A stretch of 64,000 nt of DNA from Clostridiales bacterium Firm_11 (lineage in GTDB: Bacteria; Bacillota; Clostridia; Christensenellales; Aristaeellaceae), in the NCBI GenBank assembly GCA_001604105.1, contig LVAQ01000023.1:62001-126000 (forward strand), in the 5' to 3' direction. Numbering within the stretch: position 1 is the first letter of the stretch; every line of letters begins with the position of its first letter. The position numbers and the translations under genes are program-made. Positions 41,530 through 50,618 of the stretch are shown in pieces. Below the pieces are notes generated by a model. That model was not told the DNA's origin, made no database searches, and was given only the letters and a program-made list of their open reading frames with translations.

Positions 41530-42183
41530 TCACTCCAGATTCTCGATATCATCCTTTTTCCCAAGTACCAGCAGAATGTCCCCCGCTTCAAAGGTAACCG
41601 TTGGCGCAGGCGAAACGATGAACTGACCCCCGCGATGGATGGCAAGGATGATTAGCCCAAAGCGGTTGCGTACATCCAGCCCGATGATCGTTTTCCCAAC
41701 CCAGGCTTGCGGAAGGATTGTTTCCATCAGTTGGTAATCATCGCTTAAGTCAATCAACTCCAACACATTGGGGGTATGGAGCGATTTGGCTAACCTGATG
41801 CCCATATCCCGTTCTGGAAACACTACGCGGTCAACCCCAACCTTGCGCAGTACTTTTGCGTGCAAATCATCCGTCGCCTTGGCAATCAGGTATGGCACGC
41901 CGATTTCTTTCAAGATTACGCATACCAGAATGCTATCGCGTAAGTTTTGCCCGATGCTGACAATGGCCGCATCAAAATTCCGAACCCCAAGGGATTGCAG
42001 CGCGCCTTCATCGGTTGCGTCAATCTGTATTGCCTGCGTCACATAGGGCGCGATATGATCCACCAAATCCGCATCAGAATCGACCGCCATCACTTCATGT
42101 CCCATTTTGCAAAGCGCTTTTGCCAGGCTACTGCCAAAACGCCCAAGCCCTAGCACCAGATACTGCCTTTTGTGTTCCTTCAT
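41530..42183 (-). CDS. ktrA: Potassium uptake regulatory subunit KtrA
   Basis: A 217-residue cytoplasmic RCK protein that forms a ring on the KtrB channel and gates it in response to ATP/ADP. The N-terminal Rossmann domain has VLGLGRFGSSLAKAL at 9 and the acidic end of the second strand in VMAVDSDADLVD at about 31. The C-terminal TrkA-C domain (about 140-217, VGKTIIGLDVRNRFGLIILA) is complete and in relatives binds cyclic di-AMP. ATG 42183 is 16 bp after ktrB in the same operon. Confidence 0.95.
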   Translation of the reverse strand: MKEHKRQYLVLGLGRFGSSLAKALCKMGHEVMAVDSDADLVDHIAPYVTQAIQIDATDEGALQSLGVRNFDAAIVSIGQNLRDSILVCVILKEIGVPYLIAKATDDLHAKVLRKVGVDRVVFPERDMGIRLAKSLHTPNVLELIDLSDDYQLMETILPQAWVGKTIIGLDVRNRFGLIILAIHRGGQFIVSPAPTVTFEAGDILLVLGKKDDIENLE

Positions 42184-42199
42184 AATGGGTTTCCCTCCG

Positions 42200-43588
42200 T
42201 TATCCGATCATGATTTTCTCTTCAGGGTAGTGGATGCGGTTACGCGGGTTGCCTTCCAGTTTGGTTGCTAGCGCCAAGGCGAGCGTGAGCGGCCCCACAC
42301 GGCCAAAGAACATAATAGGTACAAGCAAACTTTGGGATAGGGGGCTTAAGTTGGGCGTGCCCACCGCGGAAAGCCCTACCGTAGCAAATGCGGATACGGA
42401 CTCAAACATCAAATCCAGCATATCTTTTTCATGCCCATGTTCCGCAATGGAAAGCGCCATGGTGCTTGCCAGCACAATCCCAATGCTGATGGTCACAACC
42501 GTCAGCGCACGGCGTACGATTGATACGCTCAATTGCTTTCCATAAATCCCGATGGCTTCTCTGCCGCGGGTTACGCTAAAAACAAGCAACAGCACCACGC
42601 CAATGGTCGTGGTTTTGATACCGCCGCCCGTCGAGGCAGGAGAAGCGCCGATAAACATCCATATCACACTGATGAGCTTGCTGCTGTCCGTCAAGTGGGT
42701 TTGATTCAGCGATGAGAATCCCGCCGTACGTAAGGTTGTCGATTGAAAGAAGGCATTTACAAGCTTATCCCCCACCGTCAGGTGTTGGGCGCCAAGCGTG
42801 GCCGGGTTATACCATTCCAGCGCCAGTATCATCAGCATGCCTAATACCAGCAGCGAAAGCGTGATGGTCAGTACCAATTTGGTATGCAGCATCAACCGTC
42901 GAAACTTAAAACGATTATGCAAAAGCTCGTTGATAACCGAGAAACCTAAACCGCCCATAATCACCAGCACCGCGATGGTCATCAGTACCAGGGGATCGCG
43001 CTGGAAAGCCTCCATGCTGTGAAAACCACCGAAAAGGTCAAAGCCAGCATTGCAAAAGGCGCTCACCGCGTGAAAAATGCTGTACCAAATCCCTTTGCGC
43101 ACGCCAAACAGGGGAATGAAGCGGATACTGAGCACGAGAGCGCCCGTAAGTTCAATAACCAACGCAAGCAGTGAAAACCATTTCGACAGGCGCACCATGC
43201 CGCTGAGGCTGGAAGCATTCATCGATTCCCGGATGAGCACGCGGTTGCGGAGCGAAATCCGCCTGCCCAGCGCTACCATCAGCAGCGTCGCTACGATCAT
43301 GAACCCAAGCCCGCCGATCTGTAAAAGCACCAGAATCACCGCGCGGCCAAAGAAGGAAAAAGTCTCCGCTGTCTCTACAACCACCAATCCCGTAACGCAA
43401 ACGGCCGAGGTAGCGGTAAACAGTGCTTTGTGGATGCCGATTGATGTGTGATTATGCGTTGCGATGGGCAGCGATAGCAAGAAGGTTCCTATCGCGATGA
43501 TCACGAGAAATCCCAACGCCATGATTCGCTCTGGTCGTATGGCGCGGTGGAAAAACGATTGCTGTTTTTCCATTGCATTTGGGTACAC
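42200..43588 (-). CDS. ktrB: Potassium uptake channel subunit KtrB
   Basis: Membrane pore of the Ktr potassium transporter, a Trk/Ktr/HKT superfamily protein with four M1-P-M2 repeats. The four filter segments are recognisable: SAVCVTGLVVV (about 62), SAFCNAGFDLF (about 175), TTLRTAGFSSL (about 287) and SAFATVGLSAV (about 404). The gate loop SPASTGGGIKTTT follows the third filter. The C-terminus carries the KLEGNPRNRIHYPEEKI end common in clostridial members. Starts at ATG 43594, GTG 43588 or ATG 43573 are possible; GTG 43588 has the best spacing (6 bases) from GAGGG. The likely length is 462 residues. Confidence 0.95.
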   Translation of the reverse strand: MYPNAMEKQQSFFHRAIRPERIMALGFLVIIAIGTFLLSLPIATHNHTSIGIHKALFTATSAVCVTGLVVVETAETFSFFGRAVILVLLQIGGLGFMIVATLLMVALGRRISLRNRVLIRESMNASSLSGMVRLSKWFSLLALVIELTGALVLSIRFIPLFGVRKGIWYSIFHAVSAFCNAGFDLFGGFHSMEAFQRDPLVLMTIAVLVIMGGLGFSVINELLHNRFKFRRLMLHTKLVLTITLSLLVLGMLMILALEWYNPATLGAQHLTVGDKLVNAFFQSTTLRTAGFSSLNQTHLTDSSKLISVIWMFIGASPASTGGGIKTTTIGVVLLLVFSVTRGREAIGIYGKQLSVSIVRRALTVVTISIGIVLASTMALSIAEHGHEKDMLDLMFESVSAFATVGLSAVGTPNLSPLSQSLLVPIMFFGRVGPLTLALALATKLEGNPRNRIHYPEEKIMIG

Positions 43589-43619
43589 AAACATCCCTCA
43601 CTTATGCGGATTCCAGCCC

Positions 43620-43648
43620 ATTATAATCCACCCTTCCGGCTTTGTACA
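43620..43648 (-). promoter_or_regulatory. Promoter of ktrBA
   Basis: On the minus strand, TGTACA (43648-43643), a 17 bp spacer and a perfect TATAAT (43625-43620), about 30 bp upstream of the ktrB start. Confidence 0.55.
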
Positions 43649-43701
43649 GCGCTTTGACCAACGCGCGGTATATTTCTCCCCTGCTACTGGGTTTGTTGCG
43701 C

Positions 43702-43730
43702 TTTACAGTGCCTCACGCAAGTGGTATGCT
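43702..43730 (+). promoter_or_regulatory. Promoter of pepT
   Basis: TTTACA at 43702-43707, a 17 bp spacer and TATGCT at 43725-43730, 30 bp upstream of the pepT start. The hexamers match those of the VanZ-RDD gene promoter. Confidence 0.7.
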
Positions 43731-43760
43731 GTGCGTATCACACCAAGGAGGTTCCTGCTC

Positions 43761-44963
43761 ATGACCACCAAAGAACACTTTCTGCGTTATGTTGCCATCG
43801 ATACCGGCTCCAGCGATACCAGCGGCGCCCACCCTTCCACTGAGAAGCAATGGACGCTTGCGCGCCTGTTGGAAAAAGAACTGCGGGACATGGGCGCGCA
43901 CGATGTGCGCCTGTCCGATACCTGCTACGTGTATGCCACCATACCCGCCAATGTGCAAAACCAGCCCGCCATCGGGTTGATCGCCCATATGGATACGGCC
44001 ACGTCCGTACCCACAGGCCCTGTACGCGCGCGCACAATTCAATACGAAGGCGGTGATGTATCGATTGCCGAGGGTATCGTGATGCGCGCCGATACCTACG
44101 AAAGCCTTGCAAACCACGTGGGTCATGAGTTGATTATAACGGATGGCACGACCTTGTTGGGCGGAGATGATAAAGCCGGTGTGGCGGAAATCATGGCAGC
44201 CTGTGAGATTCTGCTGAATGATCCAACCATCCCGCACGGCAAAATCTGCATCGCGTTCACCCCGGATGAAGAAATCGGCGAAGGCAGCGATCATTTTGAT
44301 ATCCAAGGCTTCGGCGCGGATTTTGCCTACACGGTAGATGGCGGCAAGCCCGGCGAATATGAATGCGAAAACTTCAACGCCTGCTCCGCAACGGTACAGG
44401 TGGCAGGTTTTAACATCCACCCGGGCACCGCGAAAAACAAGATGCGCAATGCGGCGCGCATGGCCCTTGAATTTGCGGGCATGCTGCCGGAGAACGAAAC
44501 CCCCGAACACACCGAGCTTCGGGAAGGCTTTTATCACCTGACTTCCATAACCGGCGAGGAAGAAGCCGCAACACTGCGGTATATCGTTCGCGACCATGAC
44601 CGTACGCTGTTTGAAAAGCGCAAGGCGCGGCTTGCCGCCATTACGGATTACCTCAACGCGAAATACGGTGACGGAAGCTTTTCCCTGACCATCAAGGATA
44701 GCTACTATAACATGAAACAGATCATTGATCAGTACCCCGCCATCACCGAACGCGCATTTGCCGCCATGCGGGCCGTTGGGGATGAGCCGACCGCCGTTCC
44801 CATTCGCGGCGGCACCGATGGCGCGCGGCTATCTTTTCAAGGCTTACCCTGCCCCAATCTACCCACCGGAACCTACAACATGCACGGTGTGATGGAATAT
44901 GTAAGCGTGCCGGAAATGGAACGCATCACCCGAATGCTGATTGCGTTGGTTCGCGCACAGTGA
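43761..44963 (+). CDS. pepT: Peptidase T (tripeptide aminopeptidase)
   Basis: A 400-residue M20B dizinc aminopeptidase that removes the N-terminal residue from tripeptides in the cytoplasm. The metal ligands are in GLIAHMDTATSVP (about 74), TTLLGGDDKAGVAEIM (about 130, bridging aspartate), AFTPDEEIGEGSDHFD (about 172, catalytic glutamates) and the late NMHGVMEYVSV (about 374). The lid domain spans about 205-315. ATG 43761 follows AAGGAGG and has its own promoter; the open frame extends upstream across that promoter and is not used. It is divergent from ktrB. Confidence 0.95.
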   Translation: MTTKEHFLRYVAIDTGSSDTSGAHPSTEKQWTLARLLEKELRDMGAHDVRLSDTCYVYATIPANVQNQPAIGLIAHMDTATSVPTGPVRARTIQYEGGDVSIAEGIVMRADTYESLANHVGHELIITDGTTLLGGDDKAGVAEIMAACEILLNDPTIPHGKICIAFTPDEEIGEGSDHFDIQGFGADFAYTVDGGKPGEYECENFNACSATVQVAGFNIHPGTAKNKMRNAARMALEFAGMLPENETPEHTELREGFYHLTSITGEEEAATLRYIVRDHDRTLFEKRKARLAAITDYLNAKYGDGSFSLTIKDSYYNMKQIIDQYPAITERAFAAMRAVGDEPTAVPIRGGTDGARLSFQGLPCPNLPTGTYNMHGVMEYVSVPEMERITRMLIALVRAQ

Positions 44964-45108
44964 TGCCCTGCCGCCGCTGTACCGGCGCCTGCGAAGGGCA
45001 TGGCAAGATCATGCGCTTACGCCAGGCGGGTTGACCCGGCACAAGCGCACGTCTCCCCACGGCCAAGCAGGATACCGATGTTTGTAATGCCATAGCTGTA
45101 AAAATAAG

Positions 45109-45149
45109 CCGTCACCTTTGCCGGAAACGCGAAAGGTGACGGTTTGTTT
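45109..45149. terminator. Bidirectional terminator between pepT and the phosphohexomutase gene
   Basis: CCGTCACCTTT (45109-45119) and AAAGGTGACGG (45132-45142) form an 11 bp perfect stem, followed by TTTGTTT on the plus strand and CTTATTTTT on the minus strand. Confidence 0.85.
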
Positions 45150-45220
45150 AATATCATTGCCCTTTGGATGAAGTCACATTTTATGTTTGCCAATGCGGCA
45201 ACACAATAAACTGAGAATTC

Positions 45221-46732
45221 TTACTTCGCCAGCGCGGCACGCAGCGCTGTCAGGTCAACGCCCTCCGTCTGCGCCAGGGCAGCTTCCAATTCAGCCAGAA
45301 TATGCCGCACGCCTCCCGCCACATCGCTTTCTACATTAAGCGGCATCACAGGATCATGCACAGAGAGGCGCAGGAGGAACCAGCCGTTATTCAGTTCTCC
45401 ATTCAAATCAAAACTGATGCGCACGCCTTCCCGATTATCTGGCGCCACATGCCATTCCGGTCGATATGTCGCATAATCCAGCACATGCTCGATCACCGCT
45501 TTGCCCGTCTGTGTAAAATTCTCCGTCAGGATTGGCAGCCGAATCTCATCGCTTTCCACAGGCTCCTTCAGCCCTTCAATGAGCATGCCCAGTTCCTGAT
45601 CCTGCTGCTTCAGTTGCATGGCCTTGATCAGCAGCAGCGTTACCAGGTACATGCCGTCATCCAGAAAATGGTTGTCCCGCAGCGCGGCATGGCCGCTGGT
45701 CTCAATCGCCAGCGGGCAATCGATCCCCGCGGCATTTAGGCGCACGGCTTCATCAATTACATTGCGATAGCCGCGCTTATAGCGATAATGCACCCCGCCC
45801 CATTCCTGAATGAACTCCGCCAGCCCGCTGGAAGTAACCGAATCCGTAACGATAGTTGCACCGGGCGCGTTCTCCAGTAAAATAGCGCTAATCATCGCAA
45901 TCAGGCGATTTCGGTTGATCTCCTTGCCCGTGCGATCCACAATAGCTGCACGGTCACAATCCGCATCGAAAATCACGCCAACATCCGCATTCATGCGCAA
46001 TACAGCCGCCGCGATGGAGGCCATGGCCTCTTCGTTTTCGGGGTTAGGGGAGTGATTGGGAAAATGCCCGTCCGGCTCAAGGAACTGACTTCCCTCAACC
46101 CACGCGCCCAAATCCTCCAGCATTTTTGCATAGAAACCGCCCGCGCCATTGCCTGCATCCACCACCACATGCAAACCCAATAAAGGCTTCGCAACGTCCG
46201 GGTTTACCCCTTCGATGATCAACTCGCTCAAATGCTCCACATAACGCGGCAAGAAAGGTTTTTCATCGATTTTGCCTTCTTGGGTCAGCGCATCCATTGG
46301 CAGGTTTTCGGCCAACGCGAGCAAATCATCCAGCTCATGGAAGCCAAGCCCGCCATTGCGCGTGAAGAATTTCAGGCCATTGAGCCGCCATGGATGATGG
46401 CTTGCCGTTATCATGATGGAGCCCTCCGGGGTGAACCCTTCTGTTAAAATGGCCATATACATGGCAGGCGTGGTGCACATGCCGTAATCGTGCGCGTTTG
46501 CGCCCGTAGATGCGATGCCTTTGGCCGTTGCCGCCAGCAGCGCGGGGCCGGAGATGCGGCTGTCCCGCCCAAGGGCGATGGTAATGCGCTCCGTAGGTAG
46601 ATTCTCTCTTTGGGCAACATACCGCGCAAAAGCCGCGCCAAGCGTATAGGCAGCCTCCGTTGTGAGGGTGGCATCCTCCCCGATGGCAATCCCCCGTACA
46701 TCCGATCCGCTTTTCATGGCTGTAAGTTTCAT
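45221..46732 (-). CDS. Phosphomannomutase/phosphoglucomutase family protein
   Basis: A 503-residue alpha-D-phosphohexomutase that moves phosphate between C6 and C1 of hexoses, supplying sugars for wall and glycan synthesis. The phosphoserine loop is IMITASHHPWRLNGLKFF at about 105 (the usual TASHNP is TASHHP). The metal loop is IFDADCDRAAIVD at about 262. The sugar-binding loop ETSGHAALRDNHFLDDG is at about 348. The fourth domain (about 430-503) with the phosphate-binding NGWFLLRLS is complete. Whether glucose, mannose or both are used is not clear. ATG 46732 follows GAAAGGAG. Confidence 0.92.
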   Translation of the reverse strand: MKLTAMKSGSDVRGIAIGEDATLTTEAAYTLGAAFARYVAQRENLPTERITIALGRDSRISGPALLAATAKGIASTGANAHDYGMCTTPAMYMAILTEGFTPEGSIMITASHHPWRLNGLKFFTRNGGLGFHELDDLLALAENLPMDALTQEGKIDEKPFLPRYVEHLSELIIEGVNPDVAKPLLGLHVVVDAGNGAGGFYAKMLEDLGAWVEGSQFLEPDGHFPNHSPNPENEEAMASIAAAVLRMNADVGVIFDADCDRAAIVDRTGKEINRNRLIAMISAILLENAPGATIVTDSVTSSGLAEFIQEWGGVHYRYKRGYRNVIDEAVRLNAAGIDCPLAIETSGHAALRDNHFLDDGMYLVTLLLIKAMQLKQQDQELGMLIEGLKEPVESDEIRLPILTENFTQTGKAVIEHVLDYATYRPEWHVAPDNREGVRISFDLNGELNNGWFLLRLSVHDPVMPLNVESDVAGGVRHILAELEAALAQTEGVDLTALRAALAK

Positions 46733-46956
46733 ACATACTCCTTTCGGTTTTGCCCTTGATGACTGGCAAAGGCGCAGGGTGTGCGTGGCCTCTGATTGAT
46801 AGCCCCGCCGGGTACATGACGCATAAACGCTTTATGGCTGCCAATGCGGCTTGCTTCCGGTTCAAACAGGTAAACAGCATATACAGCGGCGCTGTTTCAA
46901 CGTGTTTGCCCGTAGGCGGCACATGGCGAAGGCAAGCTTAAAGCGCTTTGCTGTGC

Positions 46957-47655
46957 TTACCCGGGGTCCAGTGCGGCCATTCCATCATCCGCCGCTTTCC
47001 GCAATAGCGTATACAGCGGTTTCAGCCGCAGCATATCCTCAGCACAACGCGTTAAAACCTCCTGCGTATAAGCAATGCGAAGGGGCACTGCCGTTCGTTT
47101 GACGTACAGCTCCTTCAGGGGATAAATCTCTTGAAGCGCCTGCGGCAGATCGGCTGGCATAGCCATACGGCTATAGCGCGCGCCATACAGGTCAAGCCCC
47201 GCATCCGGGATGCGTGCCGCCTGTAGCGCGCTTAACACCTCCTCGGGCTTTTCGCGCATCCGCTTGCGCAGGGCATTCATCGCGGGTCGGTTGTTATCCC
47301 AGAAACCAAGCCCCCATTCCACCACTTCGGGGGACAGTTCAAACCAATACATCGCGGAAACCGCACGTTCCTCGCCGCCCCTGCGCAGCAGCAGCCACAT
47401 GTGGTCACGGTAAGGAGATTTGTCGCGGGAAAAGCGCGTATCCCGACGGATGCGCGCGAGGCATTTGGCTGGGCGCAATTCCATATCGTCCGCAATCAGG
47501 CGCATGGTAGGCGCAAGGGCATCGATAAACGCATAGAATGGCGCTCGCACATATTTTTCGTACTCATCGCGGTGCGCATCAAAAAAAGTCGCATCATTAT
47601 GAAAACGCAGCGATAGAAAGAACCGGATCGTTTCTTCGGGAAAACCCGTAAACAT
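46957..47655 (-). CDS. DUF2461 family protein
   Basis: A 232-residue cytoplasmic protein of the DUF2461 (TIGR02453) family, function unknown. Conserved elements are FLSLRFHNDATFFDAHRDEY at about 13, the ARIRRDTRFSRDKSPYRDHM motif at about 67 and AMYWFELSPEVVEWGLGFW at about 102. It has its own promoter just after the terminator of the upstream gene. ATG 47655 follows GGTAGGG. No neighbour hints at the role. Confidence 0.88.
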   Translation of the reverse strand: MFTGFPEETIRFFLSLRFHNDATFFDAHRDEYEKYVRAPFYAFIDALAPTMRLIADDMELRPAKCLARIRRDTRFSRDKSPYRDHMWLLLRRGGEERAVSAMYWFELSPEVVEWGLGFWDNNRPAMNALRKRMREKPEEVLSALQAARIPDAGLDLYGARYSRMAMPADLPQALQEIYPLKELYVKRTAVPLRIAYTQEVLTRCAEDMLRLKPLYTLLRKAADDGMAALDPG

Positions 47656-47682
47656 GCCTATGCCCTACCTTTCATCAAGTCT

Positions 47683-47711
47683 ATTATACAAGCCCACATC
47701 CCGAAAAACAA
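47683..47711 (-). promoter_or_regulatory. Promoter of the DUF2461 gene
   Basis: On the minus strand, TTGTTT (47711-47706), a 17 bp spacer and a perfect TATAAT (47688-47683). It starts 6 bp beyond the terminator of the CARDB-type gene. Confidence 0.65.
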
Positions 47712-47716
47712 GCCTG

Positions 47717-47749
47717 AAAAACCGCTCCGTGGGTTTTTCCACAGAGCGG
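47717..47749 (-). terminator. Terminator of the CARDB-type surface protein gene
   Basis: On the minus strand CCGCTCTGTGG and CCCACGGAGCGG pair around an AAAAA loop and are followed by TTTTT. It is about 80 bp past the stop codon. Confidence 0.75.
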
Positions 47750-47830
47750 CCTTATGCTTGATTCATTGTCAAAAACGATATGATAGATTCCGCCGCGCGT
47801 TGTTGCCTATGCAAACGGGCGGCTTAGCCA

Positions 47831-50245
47831 TCAACGGCGCTCTGTTCTACGCCGAGTGCGCCCCACGTTTCCAGCATCCGCCGATCGTCCGTCGGTTGTT
47901 TCGTTCTTGCTGTCGGCATAGGGGTCATCGGCCATGGGCGCGGGATCGGCGGCATAGTCATCCGTGCCTTCATAATAGCAGGCGGGGTCATCAAACGCGG
48001 CTTGACCATCCGTATAGCCGCTTTGGTCACCATACCCAAGCGGGTCTTGCACAAAGCCATCTTGCGCCTGATAATCGGCTTGATCCTCCGCATATGCATT
48101 TTCCAGCCCATCCCCCGCATACGCATCGTAAGCGCCGCCATCTTCATAGCCATATTCGGACTGGCTTTCATCGTAATAAGCGTTGTCGCCTTCCGCATCA
48201 GGCTGCGGGTATGATGTCTGCGCATCGTACGATTGCGGCTGCTCCGCACTCACAGGCGGACGTTTCGCGTACGCTGACCAATCCTTTGGTTTGGCAGCAG
48301 GCGCAGCCTTGCGCGATTTACCCGTCGGCGGCAAATCGTACAGATCACGATCCGTACCATATGCCTGATAGATTCCATCATCCTCTGCTTGCGAGGCGTA
48401 CTCGTCCGTCAGGGAACTCTCATCCGCATAGCTTCCATTCTTACTAAAGCTGTCGGTCTTGGCTGCGCCGCTTCGCTGTTGGGCGTTGCGCACGTATTTC
48501 ATATGCGGCAACTCCACATCCTGCGCAGCTTCCGGCTGTTTTGCGGGCTTATCGCCATCCCCCGATGGCGCTTTCGTCGGTTTTTGCTGAACGCTCTCAT
48601 CCGGTTCATCCCCGGGGGTTACATAATCCCTGCGTTTGGTGCGGTCAAGATGATCCAACGCCGCATCGGATGCTTTTTTCTGCTCGATACGCTTTTTGGT
48701 GGCGATGCCCAGCAGCACCAGCGCACCTACCAGCAGCACAAGGCCAATCAGCATCATCGGGTAGAAGAAAGCGCGAATCGTCTTGGGCAAAGTGCCTACG
48801 CTTGGGTCGCTGATAGGCGGCACCGTAACAACGGCATAGGTGGGTACCGCTGTTGGCACCAGCGGCGGCGTCGCGGTTGCGGGCGCAGGCGTGGGTACGG
48901 AGAAAGCGATTTGAATCTCATTGCTTACAAAGCTGTTGGAATTCTGCAACGCATCCACTGTGACCGCGGTAAACTGGTACTTCCCAGCCATGCTCAGCGC
49001 CGCGTCCCTTGTAAGCTTGCGTGTTTCTCCGGCCGCAATGGTCGGGAACGTATAAATGCGTACGCCGCCATGGTAAATGGATACATCGGTGGCATCAACC
49101 TCGCCAATGTTTTCCACGGTTACGCTAAAGCGTACGATACCTGGCTGCGTGTAGACCTCAGTACGGTCTACCGCTGTGATCACATTAAGCTGAACCATCT
49201 TGTCGGGATCAACCGCCTGCACGGTTACGGCGTCGGATGCCAGCGAAACCTCTGTGCCGGTGTTGTCGATGGCATAGACGGTGAACTGATACTCCGTCGT
49301 CTGCGTAAGCGTGATTTCCTTCTCTAATTTGAGTGTAGCGCCCGAAGCCAGTTCCTGATTGGTAAAAACATCGCCAAGGGTTTCGTCCGTCACGCGTACA
49401 TCGGTATAATCTACCGTTCCGTTGTTCTTCAGCTCCAGCGTCAAGGTAACGGTGCCGTTGATGGCAACCCCCAGTGAACTGGATGTCAGCAGTGCCGTCA
49501 TTGCCGCTTCGCCAAAGATGATCTTCTGTTCCCCAACATTTTGCGTCAATTTTGTTTTGTCATCCCCGGCGGTATAGGTAATGGTCGCGCTGCTGGTCAA
49601 ATCCTTTTTGCCCATGGTTACCGGAAACTTGACCTGCGCAACTTCGCCTGGTTTTAGTTCCTCCGTGACGGTCACCGCTTTGCTGCTAACATCCTTATGC
49701 TCGGTAATGGTGATGTTCTTCAGCGACAGGGTGCCTGTGTTAGCGATGTCGTAGCGCACCGTAACCGCTTGCCCTTCACGCGCGGTGCCGGGGCTGATGG
49801 TGCGTTTGATCTCGATATCGCTTTTTGCCTCCGTGGCGTTCAGCTTGCCGCGGATGGGCTGGCTTTGCGCTTCGCGCTCACCGTTTGCCTTGTACGTGAA
49901 ATATTTAATAAAGTAAACAATTTGTCCGTTATCCAGCGTGCGCTGGTTCACATCCCATTTGCCTGTCCAAGTTATAACCTCGCCTGCCTTGAGCGTTACC
50001 GAGCCTTGATCGCCAAAATTGGTAACGATCTCGCTGGTCGGGCTGTACAGCGTAAGCGGATCCTGCATATCCGTATCGCCGGAATTGGATATGGTAATGG
50101 TCACGGAAACCTCGCCCGGCGCGGCCAGCGTGTTGGGCGATACCTCCATGCTGCATACAATCGGGTCGTCCGCAGCCAAAGCCGCAGCGCAAAGCGTTAG
50201 CGCTGCCATGACCAGGAGTGCTGCGACGAGCAGTTTTCGTTTCAT
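47831..50245 (-). CDS. CARDB-type surface protein with a Tyr/Asp-rich cytoplasmic tail
   Basis: An 804-residue type I membrane protein. Residues 1-25 are a signal peptide (MKRKLLVAALLVMAALTLCA). Residues about 30-480 hold at least four beta-sandwich units of CARDB/DUF11 type, each with a phrase like VTITISNSGDTDMQD, VRYDIANTGTLSLKNITI, LTLELKNNGTVDYTDVRV and FSVTVENIGEVDATDVSI. A P/T/V linker leads to one membrane helix (FFYPMMLIGLVLLVGALVLL, about 535) followed by KKRIEQKK, so the C-terminus is inside. The last 240 residues are low-complexity: K/Q/P-rich, then very rich in Y, D, A, G and E (NAYYDESQSEYGYEDGG), ending in RTRRRTERR. ATG 50245 has only a weak ribosome site; TTG 50263 is an alternative. 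Adhesion or sensing is possible but unproven. Confidence 0.85.
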   Translation of the reverse strand: MKRKLLVAALLVMAALTLCAAALAADDPIVCSMEVSPNTLAAPGEVSVTITISNSGDTDMQDPLTLYSPTSEIVTNFGDQGSVTLKAGEVITWTGKWDVNQRTLDNGQIVYFIKYFTYKANGEREAQSQPIRGKLNATEAKSDIEIKRTISPGTAREGQAVTVRYDIANTGTLSLKNITITEHKDVSSKAVTVTEELKPGEVAQVKFPVTMGKKDLTSSATITYTAGDDKTKLTQNVGEQKIIFGEAAMTALLTSSSLGVAINGTVTLTLELKNNGTVDYTDVRVTDETLGDVFTNQELASGATLKLEKEITLTQTTEYQFTVYAIDNTGTEVSLASDAVTVQAVDPDKMVQLNVITAVDRTEVYTQPGIVRFSVTVENIGEVDATDVSIYHGGVRIYTFPTIAAGETRKLTRDAALSMAGKYQFTAVTVDALQNSNSFVSNEIQIAFSVPTPAPATATPPLVPTAVPTYAVVTVPPISDPSVGTLPKTIRAFFYPMMLIGLVLLVGALVLLGIATKKRIEQKKASDAALDHLDRTKRRDYVTPGDEPDESVQQKPTKAPSGDGDKPAKQPEAAQDVELPHMKYVRNAQQRSGAAKTDSFSKNGSYADESSLTDEYASQAEDDGIYQAYGTDRDLYDLPPTGKSRKAAPAAKPKDWSAYAKRPPVSAEQPQSYDAQTSYPQPDAEGDNAYYDESQSEYGYEDGGAYDAYAGDGLENAYAEDQADYQAQDGFVQDPLGYGDQSGYTDGQAAFDDPACYYEGTDDYAADPAPMADDPYADSKNETTDGRSADAGNVGRTRRRTERR

Positions 50246-50426
50246 ATTTCGCTCGGGCGTCAAAGGGTACGCCCTACCTCCCTTCGGCACATGCGGCCGA
50301 TTTGTGTTTGCGGGTGGCGATGCCGCCCCGCTCGCGATCGCTCCATGATACCCTGCCATCCGCCATACATCAGGTGTGTGGAAATGTGCGGCGCGCACTG
50401 GATCAGCGGCTGAAGGTTCTCTGCCT

Positions 50427-50455
50427 ATTGTAGTTCATCCCTCAAAGCGTGTCAA
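50427..50455 (-). promoter_or_regulatory. Promoter of the CARDB-type gene
   Basis: On the minus strand a perfect TTGACA (50455-50450), a 17 bp spacer and TACAAT (50432-50427). The leader of about 175 nt includes a GGGCGT/ACGCCC hairpin just before the start codon that could mask the ribosome site. Confidence 0.85.
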
Positions 50456-50618
50456 GCGAAAAGGCCTTTGCGGGGTGTCTGTGTACGCCATCAAGCCACA
50501 AAGGAACAGGGTTACCCGAAACAAACGTTTCAAGCAACCCCGTTCATCCATTCCTGTTCTCTCAAATGAGCCGTTATCCGTTTACATTCATGGCTGTTTA
50601 CCATGACGTTTAATCAGC
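50456..50618. other. Intergenic region downstream of the hydrogenase operon
   Basis: Contains GGGTT..GAAAC and GTTTC..AACCC, a hairpin at about 50510-50545 that may end the hydrogenase transcript, although no T tract follows on the minus strand. Confidence 0.4.
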
